Part shown: one piece after another, positions 1 to 4,770 of the stretch
How the letters are laid out: each line of letters starts with the position of its first letter
Position numbering within the stretch: the first letter of the stretch is position 1
Origin: Candidatus Chloroheliales bacterium
GTDB lineage: Bacteria; Chloroflexota; Chloroflexia; QHBQ01
Assembly: GCA_003243865.1 (NCBI GenBank)
Contig: QHBQ01000392.1
Span: 1 to 9,067 of the forward strand
Reading direction: 5' to 3'
DNA: 9,067 nt
The notes under the pieces: model-generated
What the model saw: the letters and a program-made list of their open reading frames with translations, nothing else
What the model was told of the DNA's origin: nothing
Database searches by the model: none
Made by a program: the position numbers and the translations under genes

Positions 1-806
1 CCACTGCGGGCGGTAGCGGCGTTCAGCGCCACCAGCAGGGGCAGGCCAACCTGGCGCAGAACGGTTAGCACCGGCTCCTGCTGATGACCGAGCTGCTGTG
101 CCGCGGGTGGCACGGTTTTGAACAGGTAGTTGTACAGGTCGTTGGCGCTGACGAAAGGGCCGGGCAGCCCGGCGCTGCCGTTTATGCCCTGCACCAGCGA
201 TTGGCCGAAGATGGTCAAGTTGCCGTTGCCCACCCAGGAGCGTTCGCTCTCCTGGCAGGCGGTGATGATCACGCGCCCGCTGCCGGTTGCCAGCGCCGCG
301 GTGGTGACAGCATCCGGCACGCCGCTGCCCAGCGCGGCGGGGGCGGCCTCGGTGTTGAAGCCCAGGCTCGGCTCTAGCTTGCCGGAGAAGCAGGAGTTGA
401 TGATAATCAGCAGTTGCCTGGCCTTGATGGCGCGCAGCAGGGTGAGGAACTCGCTCTGGCCGAGGCCGGTATCCAGCTTGATTTTATCGCCATCGAGTTG
501 GGTGTCGCTGGTGGTCAGATAGAAGCTGCCATCGGTAGCGTAATCGCCGTGGCCGCTGTAGAAGAAGATGACGATATCGCCGGGTTGAGCGGTATTGGCA
601 AGCTGCTGCAAGCTGGCAATCAGCGCGGCGCGCGAGGCCGAGCCGTCCGCCAATAGCGTCACCTGGTTCTGCGGGTAGCCGCCCTGGTTGGTTAGCGCCT
701 GCGCCAGGCTGACGGCATCGTTGGTGGTCTGGGCCACGTTCGCCGCTGGCACATACTGATATTTGCCCACGCCGACCACCAGCGCACGGCCCTGAGTGAA
801 TAGCAT
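1..806 (-). CDS. Caspase-like peptidase (C14/metacaspase), partial at window start
   Basis: I translated this reading frame by hand; it stays open for 268 codons and leaves the window, so the C-terminus is missing. Residues 1-~250 form a caspase-type domain: the N-terminal strand RALVVGVGKY, then DIVIFFYSGHGD with the catalytic His at about residue 86, then LLIIINSCFSG with the catalytic Cys at about 139. The usual residue before that Ser-Cys is Asp; here it is Asn. There is no signal peptide, so the catalytic domain should be cytoplasmic. The start is firm: ATG at 806 follows AAGGAGG eight bases upstream, and a TTGCCA/TATAAT promoter lies just beyond. Metacaspases cleave after Arg/Lys and occur in bacterial stress, cell-death and defence systems; this one's partner or target cannot be read here, and the missing C-terminus may carry the informative domain. 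The neighbouring SLH gene is a separate unit. Confidence 0.88.
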   Translation of the reverse strand, partial: MLFTQGRALVVGVGKYQYVPAANVAQTTNDAVSLAQALTNQGGYPQNQVTLLADGSASRAALIASLQQLANTAQPGDIVIFFYSGHGDYATDGSFYLTTSDTQLDGDKIKLDTGLGQSEFLTLLRAIKARQLLIIINSCFSGKLEPSLGFNTEAAPAALGSGVPDAVTTAALATGSGRVIITACQESERSWVGNGNLTIFGQSLVQGINGSAGLPGPFVSANDLYNYLFKTVPPAAQQLGHQQEPVLTVLRQVGLPLLVALNAATARS

Positions 807-866
807 AACCTTGACCTCCTTGTACTGATGTACGCAAGTTATAGGTGCGAATAAGCTATGGCTTGG

Positions 867-895
867 ATTATAGCAGACGATTCGGGGGTTGGCAA
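867..895 (-). promoter_or_regulatory. Sigma-70-type promoter of the caspase-like gene
   Basis: On the minus strand TTGCCA (890-895) is followed after exactly 17 bases by a perfect TATAAT (867-872). This is about 60 bases upstream of the caspase ATG and points at it. It indicates constitutive housekeeping-sigma transcription. Nothing looking like an operator is seen. Confidence 0.75.
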
Positions 896-959
896 CAGGG
901 TGGGTAAACAAGATGATATGAGTCATCCCTAATTTTGGGGGCGCGAGGCGCACACGATG

Positions 960-1035
960 CTAAGCCCCCAGCGGGGGTTGGGGGAGAATCTTGCCCCCGC
1001 AACCAACTAAGCCCCCAGCGGGGGTTGGGGGAGAA
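960..1035. repeat. Direct repeat pair with CCCCC-agc-GGGGG palindrome
   Basis: Positions 960-988 and 1007-1035 are identical over 29 bases, separated by 18 bases. Each copy contains the palindrome CCCCCAGCGGGGG followed by TTGGGGGAGAA. The form is that of a dispersed intergenic repeat rather than a gene-specific regulatory site. Confidence 0.85.
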
Positions 1036-1142
1036 ATCTCGAAGCGGCAGTCATGCTCGTCTGGGCGACCCAGGTTGCGTAGCTGGGGTGGCATCGCGGC
1101 TGGGCAGCATCCTTAGATTAGCGGCGCTTCAGCGGTATAGCA

Positions 1143-1230
1143 GGGCGAACTGCTGTTCGCCCCTACAGATATGTGCCTGGGGCAGCCTGCCCGCAGTAAT
1201 CAGCAAGGGCGCACATCAGTGCGCCCCTAC
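1143..1230. repeat. Two REP-like hairpins of the GGGCG/CGCCC-CTAC family
   Basis: Two elements share one architecture. In the first (1143-1166) GGGCGAAC pairs with GTTCGCCC around TGCT. In the second (1207-1230) GGGCGCAC pairs with GTGCGCCC around ATCA. Each is an 8-bp perfect stem with a 4-base loop followed by CTAC. They lie just downstream of the SLH gene on its strand and could help 3'-end formation, but no T-run follows, so I do not call a terminator. More members lie at 3327-3455, 4510-4613 and 8349-8371. Confidence 0.8.
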
Positions 1231-1243
1231 GGATGTTGTTAAT

Positions 1244-1278
1244 CTACAATCTGCGATCTACAATCTACAATCTGCTCA
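1244..1278. repeat. Tandem heptamer array, unit CTACAAT
   Basis: Five consecutive 7-bp units: CTACAAT, CTGCGAT, CTACAAT, CTACAAT and a degenerate fifth. The first 29 bases (1244-1272) recur exactly, inverted, at 6607-6635 upstream of the phage amidase. The array ends at the stop codon of the SLH gene. Confidence 0.85.
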
Positions 1279-3186
1279 CGGCGTGGTTACGCCCTTGTAG
1301 ACGATCTGGGCCATCTCGTCGCGACGAATGTTGTTGTTGGGACGGAATGTACCATCAGGATAGCCGTTGATTACACCTTTGTAGTGCGCCGTCTCGATGA
1401 AGGCGAAGAAGATGTTGTTGGCTGGCACATCGCTGAAGGTTGGGTTGCCGCCAGTGGGCGTGTAGAGCGGGTAGTGAGCGGCACCGACCACCAGCTTGGT
1501 TAGCTGCCCGCGAGTAATCGGGATGTTGGGCAGATAACAAGGATAGGTGGCGCCGTGCGCGGTGCAACCGTTCGCATCGAAGCCGCTGAGGATGCCCGCA
1601 TGGAAGCCGGTCTCGATGTAGACGTAAGCGAAGTAGCCGGGCGGCACGTCGGTGAAGTCCTGCCTGCCGGGCGGCGTGTAGAACGGCGTGCCGAAGCCGA
1701 GCACCACCACCTTGGCAAACTGGCCGCGAGTAGAGGTACCAGCAGGCGAGTAGTGGGTGGGGTCAGTGCCGTTAACCACGCCGCGGCAGTAGAGGTAGTG
1801 GATGGCGTAGTAGAAGACGTTGCCGTTGATGTCCATGAACGGGTTGGGGCAATCGGTCGGCGTTACGGTCGGCATCGGCGTTGCGGTTGGGCCGCCCGGT
1901 GTCTGAGTAGGTAGCGGCGTATTCGTCGGTGGCAGCGGCGTGTTGGTCGGTGCGGGCGTGTCGGTCGGGCCGCCTGGCGTGTTGGTTGGTGGCACTGGTG
2001 TGTTCGTCGGACACCCTGAAGTGCTGTAATGTTCCACCAGCGTGTTATTGTCGCTGTAACCAACCGCCCAGACGTCACTTGACGATATGGCGGTTACTCC
2101 CCATAGACGGATGTCGGTGCCAGGGTTGGGATTGGTGACGACGCTCCAGCTTGTACCGTCCCAGTGTTCCACCAGCGTGGAATTAGGGCCGCCGCTGGCA
2201 TAGTAACCAACCGCCCAGACATCACTTGGCGATATGGCGGTTACTCCATATAGACCGTTTCTGGTTGTGCCAGGGTTGGGACTGGTGACGACGCTCCAGC
2301 TCGTACCATTCCAGTGTTCCACCAGCGTGTAAAAGACGCTGCCGCTGGCATAGTAACCAACCGCCCAGACATCGCTTGGTGATATGGCGGTTACTCCGAC
2401 TAGACCATTGTTGGTTGTGCCGGGGCTGGGACTGGTGACGACGCTCCAGCTCGTACCATTCCAGTGTCCCACCAGCGTTTGATAGATGCCACCAGTATTG
2501 AGATAGTAACCAGCCGCCCAGATATCGCTTGGCGAGATGGCGGTTACTCCGACTAGACCATTGGAATCAGTGCCAAGGTTGGGACTGGTGACGACGCTCC
2601 AGTTCGTGCCGTTCCAGTGTTCCACCAGCGTGTTAGAGTGGCCGCCGCTGACATAGTAACCAACCGCCCAGACATCACTTGGCGATATAGCGGTTACTCC
2701 ATATAGAATGCTAGTTGTGCCAGGGTTGGGACTGGTGACGGCGCTCCAGCTGGTACCATTCCAGTGTTCCACCAGCGTATAATAGACGCCGCCGCTGGCA
2801 TAGTAACCAACCGCCCAGACATCGCTTGGCGTTATAGCGGTTACTCCCCGTAGATTGTTGGTGGAGCTGCCAGGGCTAGGACTGGTGACGACGTTCCAGC
2901 CCGTACCGTTCCAGTGTTCAGCCAACGTGCTATAAGTACCGGTGCTGGAATAGTAACCAACCGCCCAGACATCGCTTGGTGATATGGCGGTTACTCCAAG
3001 TAGGTTGTTGTAGGTTGTGCCAGGGCTGGGACTTGTGACAACACTCCAGCTCGGTGTACAATCGGCGGGCGCTACTTTGGCCGACGCGCCGCTGATTGCC
3101 TGGCTGTGGGTCGAAGCTGCCACGCTGCTGAACAGCAGTATGGTGACAATAGCGATGAGGGACACTGTTCCTAGCTTGCGCATCAT
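1276..3186 (-). CDS. Secreted seven-repeat (probable beta-propeller) protein with Thr/Pro linker and three SLH domains
   Basis: 636 residues. Residues 1-~30 are a signal peptide (MRK, hydrophobic LIAIVTILLF, Ala-rich cleavage region). Residues ~47-388 hold seven repeats of about 50 residues, each with W(S/N)VVTSP, GVTAISPSDVWAVGYY and TLVEHWNGT; a period of four short strands times seven fits a seven-bladed propeller, which is inference. Residues ~391-446 are a Thr/Pro linker. Residues ~446-636 are three SLH domains (FMDINGNVFYYAIHYL; FTDVPPGYFAYVYIETG; FSDVPANNIFFAFIETA, ending in a DGTFRPNNNIRRDEMA motif). SLH domains normally bind cell-wall polymers non-covalently, so the propeller should be displayed on the surface; its ligand is unknown. 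AGGAGG at 3190-3195 lies 3 bases from the ATG at 3186 but 6 from the adjacent ATG at 3183, so 3183 may be the true start. A consensus promoter lies upstream; it appears monocistronic. Confidence 0.92.
   Translation of the reverse strand: MMRKLGTVSLIAIVTILLFSSVAASTHSQAISGASAKVAPADCTPSWSVVTSPSPGTTYNNLLGVTAISPSDVWAVGYYSSTGTYSTLAEHWNGTGWNVVTSPSPGSSTNNLRGVTAITPSDVWAVGYYASGGVYYTLVEHWNGTSWSAVTSPNPGTTSILYGVTAISPSDVWAVGYYVSGGHSNTLVEHWNGTNWSVVTSPNLGTDSNGLVGVTAISPSDIWAAGYYLNTGGIYQTLVGHWNGTSWSVVTSPSPGTTNNGLVGVTAISPSDVWAVGYYASGSVFYTLVEHWNGTSWSVVTSPNPGTTRNGLYGVTAISPSDVWAVGYYASGGPNSTLVEHWDGTSWSVVTNPNPGTDIRLWGVTAISSSDVWAVGYSDNNTLVEHYSTSGCPTNTPVPPTNTPGGPTDTPAPTNTPLPPTNTPLPTQTPGGPTATPMPTVTPTDCPNPFMDINGNVFYYAIHYLYCRGVVNGTDPTHYSPAGTSTRGQFAKVVVLGFGTPFYTPPGRQDFTDVPPGYFAYVYIETGFHAGILSGFDANGCTAHGATYPCYLPNIPITRGQLTKLVVGAAHYPLYTPTGGNPTFSDVPANNIFFAFIETAHYKGVINGYPDGTFRPNNNIRRDEMAQIVYKGVTTP
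2020..3050 (-). repeat. Seven tandem ~150-bp repeats inside the SLH protein gene
   Basis: Seven in-frame copies of roughly 150 bp encode the propeller repeats. They are nearly identical at DNA level around GTTCCACCAGCGT, CCAACCGCCCAGAC and GGCGGTTACTCC (plus-strand reading) and vary in short windows between. The similarity makes slippage or recombination that changes copy number plausible. Confidence 0.88.
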
Positions 3187-3252
3187 ACGCCTCCTTTTAT
3201 GTCTATCGTTTCAAATGAAGTGGTTGTTGTCTCGGTTGGGTTCAGTGCTGAC

Positions 3253-3281
3253 AGTGTATCACAGCCCCACTCATTTGTCAA
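3253..3281 (-). promoter_or_regulatory. Sigma-70-type promoter of the SLH protein gene
   Basis: On the minus strand TTGACA (3276-3281) and TACACT (3253-3258) are separated by exactly 17 bases, about 65 bases upstream of the SLH start. The -35 box is perfect and the -10 box keeps the key TA...T positions. Confidence 0.72.
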
Positions 3282-3303
3282 TAGCTGGCGGTGTATAACC
3301 CAT

Positions 3304-3475
3304 GGTTGTTGCCAAGTCGGCACCCTGGGCGTGATAAATCCGCCCCTACACGGATTTGCGTTTGTAGGGGCGCAAATTCATTGCGCCCTGGCTGGGCGTG
3401 ATTTATCACGCCCCCACATAGTTTGTGCCTGTAGGGGCGCAAATTCATTGCGCCCTGGCCGACTTGGCAACAACC
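3304..3475. mobile_element. MITE-like element with 17-bp terminal inverted repeats
   Basis: GGTTGTTGCCAAGTCGG at 3304-3320 is the exact reverse complement of 3459-3475, bounding 172 bp with no gene. The interior holds four GGGCG/CGCCC hairpins (3327-3349, 3364-3388, 3394-3413, 3431-3455), the second and fourth identical over GTAG-GGGCGCAA-ATTCA-TTGCGCCC. I see no clear target-site duplication, so transposition is inferred from the ends alone. The right end recurs at 4617-4633 without a matching left end. Confidence 0.6.
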
Positions 3476-3614
3476 CTGAGAATGAAGAAAAGTGAGAAAT
3501 GGGGTATAATTTAATCGGCGGTAACGGTTTGGCAGTATAGCCACAGCTAAGGGAGGGCTGGCGATGGCAGCTACGCAGAGCGGTCGAGAGACGAGCGAGC
3601 AGCGCGGGCAGGGC
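3431..3614 (+). repeat. Direct repeat, left copy: palindrome + TATAAT + 5' end of HTH gene
   Basis: This 184-bp block matches 4589-4770 (182 bp) with about six substitutions and one 2-base indel, roughly 96% identity by hand alignment. It contains a GTAG-GGGCG hairpin, the right end of the MITE-like element, a TATAAT box, a ribosome binding site and 17 codons of the HTH gene. Similarity stops abruptly at GGGC, 3614. Confidence 0.93.
3505..3510 (+). promoter_or_regulatory. TATAAT -10 box of the truncated HTH-gene copy
   Basis: A perfect TATAAT is conserved in both copies of the direct repeat, 54 bases before the start codon. The -35 position (about 3482-3487) matches consensus at only three of six bases, so the promoter may be weak or need an activator. 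Confidence 0.5.
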
Positions 3615-3635
3615 ATAAGCTGTTCTCCCCTCTAG
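3564..3635 (+). pseudogene. Truncated 5' stub of the membrane HTH gene
   Basis: ATG at 3564 opens MAATQSGRETSEQRGQG, identical to the start of the intact gene at 4720, then diverges to ISCSPL and a stop. The break falls just before the HTH domain, so the 23-residue product has no recognisable function. The start retains an upstream purine-rich site (AAGGGAGG). A hairpin follows ten bases after the stop. Confidence 0.8.
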
Positions 3636-3644
3636 CTAATAAGC

Positions 3645-3677
3645 AGAAGGGCCAGCCGTTACGTAGCTGGCCCTTCT
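3645..3677. terminator. Hairpin between stub and higA, possible bidirectional terminator
   Basis: AGAAGGGCCAGC (3645-3656) pairs perfectly with GCTGGCCCTTCT (3666-3677) around a 9-base loop. It lies 17 bases past the higA stop on the minus strand and 9 bases past the stub stop on the plus strand, between convergent units. The T tracts are poor on both sides, so termination efficiency is uncertain. Confidence 0.65.
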
Positions 3678-3694
3678 TATCAAGCGGGGTTAAA

Positions 3695-3994
3695 TCAGGT
3701 TGCTATGGCAACAGAACCAGCTTGCTGCGCGAGTCGCTCACGGTATCTACGCTCACGATTAAGCCAAAAGAGGGCGGGAATGTTAAACACACGTTCTAGC
3801 TGGGTAGCTATATCGGACGTGAGTTCAATATCGCCCTTGATAAGCTCATTGATGGTCTTTAGAGGATAACCCATCTGGCTAGCCAGTTCAGCGAGGGTTA
3901 TCTCTCTCGCCTCTAGCTCCCCTTCTATGGTATCACCTGGTGGGGATACGAAATCAGGGTTGAAGCTGTATTCGTCTTGTGCGATTTTAATCAT
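3695..3994 (-). CDS. higA: HigA-type antitoxin, XRE HTH
   Basis: 99 residues, the normal size for the HigA addiction-module family. The core starts at PPGDTIEGELEAREITLAELA and contains a five-helix HTH (about residues 18-75) with the recognition stretch MGYPLKTINELIKG and the family-typical ALFWLNRERRYRERLA end. In this family the protein binds and neutralises the HigB mRNA interferase and represses the operon. ATG at 3994 is preceded by GAGG that overlaps the toxin stop; the two genes are 13 bases apart, toxin first, the order typical of higBA. A hand count over 3781-3900 gives 46% GC against 67% in a sample of the capsid gene, suggesting separate origin. The reading is firm for family, less so for the exact subclass. 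Confidence 0.9.
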   Translation of the reverse strand: MIKIAQDEYSFNPDFVSPPGDTIEGELEAREITLAELASQMGYPLKTINELIKGDIELTSDIATQLERVFNIPALFWLNRERRYRERLAQQAGSVAIAT

Positions 3995-4007
3995 GATAAT
4001 CTACCTC

Positions 4008-4340
4008 TCAGTGATAGTCTGTTATCTCTATTATTCTGATTGATCGTACATTCTTCCAGTCAAGGCCGCCGTTTCCCAACCTGGGAACTGGCTCGTCTGC
4101 TACTTCAAAAATCAGGCGTTTTGGTTGTTTGAGGTCAACGGCTAGCTGTCCATCGCGATCCGCGGTTAGCTCATGGCAGCGGCCTTGCCGTATGTTACGC
4201 ATATATTCCAACGTTGGTGCGGCAATTAGATCTTCCAGTCTGCGTTTGAGCAGGTTGGCGTTCTCAGGGCCAAGTTTGCGGGCAGCCTCTTTCTCGTCCT
4301 CACAAACCTTTCTTATGCTTGGGTGGAAGGCAACTTTCAA
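4008..4340 (-). CDS. higB: HigB/RelE-type toxin (mRNA interferase family)
   Basis: 110 residues, within the usual RelE/HigB range. The order of motifs fits the family often mislabelled 'killer suppression protein': an N-terminal strand KVAFHPSIRKVCEDE, a helical segment LGPENANLLKRRLEDLIAAPTLEYMRNI, then GRCHELTADRDGQLAVDL, PKRLIFEVAD and a C-terminal strand VRSIRIIEITDYH. Family members cut mRNA on the ribosome; I infer that role here. The start is a TTG at 4340, supported by GGAG eight bases upstream; no in-frame ATG gives a better start. The gene is first in the operon, so toxin output depends on the strong promoter at 4427-4455 and presumably on repression by HigA. No disruption is visible, so the pair may be functional. 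Confidence 0.88.
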   Translation of the reverse strand: MKVAFHPSIRKVCEDEKEAARKLGPENANLLKRRLEDLIAAPTLEYMRNIRQGRCHELTADRDGQLAVDLKQPKRLIFEVADEPVPRLGNGGLDWKNVRSIRIIEITDYH

Positions 4341-4399
4341 GCCGCACTCTCCAAAGGTCTGCTAAACCGTCGCTGATTGTCTGCTTAGTTATAGTCAGC

Positions 4400-4457
4400 G
4401 CTTGACAGCCCTAGTGCCTTGCAGGTATTCTAGCACGCAAATGGCGGCCTGTCAAGC
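4400..4457. promoter_or_regulatory. Inverted-repeat operator candidate of higBA
   Basis: GCTTGACAG at 4400-4408 and its exact complement CTGTCAAGC at 4449-4457 are symmetric about the -10 box of the higBA promoter; the right arm contains the -35 box and the left arm lies just past the expected start of transcription. This placement suits autorepression by HigA or the HigBA complex. A T-run follows on the plus strand (4460-4465), but a 40-base loop makes a terminator unlikely. Confidence 0.5.
4427..4455 (-). promoter_or_regulatory. Sigma-70-type promoter of higBA
   Basis: On the minus strand a perfect TTGACA (4450-4455) is followed after 17 bases by TAGAAT (4427-4432), about 87 bases upstream of the TTG start of higB. 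It is among the strongest-looking promoters in the window. Confidence 0.82.
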
Positions 4458-4500
4458 TCTTTTTTCAGCATTTTATACTAATTGGCTATGGTGCTGGTGT

Positions 4501-4613
4501 AAAACGGATGGGCGCGATAAATCCGCGCCCCTACCCGGTAAAAACGGATGGGCGCGATAAATCCACGCCCTACCTGGGTTTTGCGCTGGTAGGGGCGCAA
4601 ATTCATTGCGCCC
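4501..4613. repeat. Cluster of three GGGCG/CGCCC hairpins
   Basis: AAAACGGATGGGCGCGATAA occurs at 4501-4520 and again at 4541-4560; each runs into ATCC(G/A)CGCCC and CTACC, forming hairpins at 4510-4534 and 4550-4573. A third in opposite orientation (GTAG-GGGCGCAA-ATTCA-TTGCGCCC) is at 4589-4613. With the higBA promoter and operator, these fill the 379-base gap between higB and the HTH gene. Confidence 0.8.
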
Positions 4614-4770
4614 TGGCCGACTTGGCAACAACCCTAAGGGTGAAGAAAAGTGAGAAATGGGGTATAATTTAATTGGCGGTAACGGATTGGCAGTATAGCC
4701 ACAGCTAAGGGGGCTGGCGATGGCAGCTACGCAGAGCGGGCGAGAGACGAGCGAGCAGCGCGGGCAGGGC
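4589..4770 (+). repeat. Direct repeat, right copy: palindrome + TATAAT + 5' end of HTH gene
   Basis: Partner of 3431-3614, offset 1158 bases (1156 after the 2-base deletion in the AAGGGGG leader). Here the repeat continues in frame into the intact HTH domain, so this is the functional copy. Confidence 0.93.
4663..4668 (+). promoter_or_regulatory. TATAAT -10 box of the membrane HTH gene
   Basis: Perfect TATAAT, 51 bases before the ATG at 4720. The -35 position (about 4640-4645) matches consensus at three of six bases. The box is identical in the truncated copy upstream. Confidence 0.55.

Larger units (their letters stand above)
897..1275. other. Gene-free stretch between caspase-like and SLH genes, filled with repeats
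   Basis: I find no credible gene here. One open frame on the plus strand (935-1300) has low-complexity content made of translated repeats. The stretch holds a pair of 29-bp direct repeats, two perfect hairpins and a heptamer array, each listed separately. The rest (about 1036-1142) shows nothing recognisable. Confidence 0.6.

Noticed and set aside
84..837. Open frames on the plus strand (84-377, 130-522, 414-656) and one on the minus strand (484-837)
   Set aside because: All overlap the caspase-like gene in other frames; that frame has clear motifs, promoter and ribosome site, and these products are featureless.
935..1300. 121-codon plus-strand frame
   Set aside because: It is made of translated direct repeats, hairpins and the heptamer array, with no start signal.
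3327..3455. Regularly spaced palindromes that might suggest a CRISPR array
   Set aside because: Units alternate in orientation, differ in sequence, and spacers are too short and themselves repetitive.
4400..4465. Inverted repeat plus T-run as a plus-strand terminator
   Set aside because: The 40-base loop is too long for an intrinsic terminator, no plus-strand gene ends just before it, and its symmetry about the -10 box fits an operator better.
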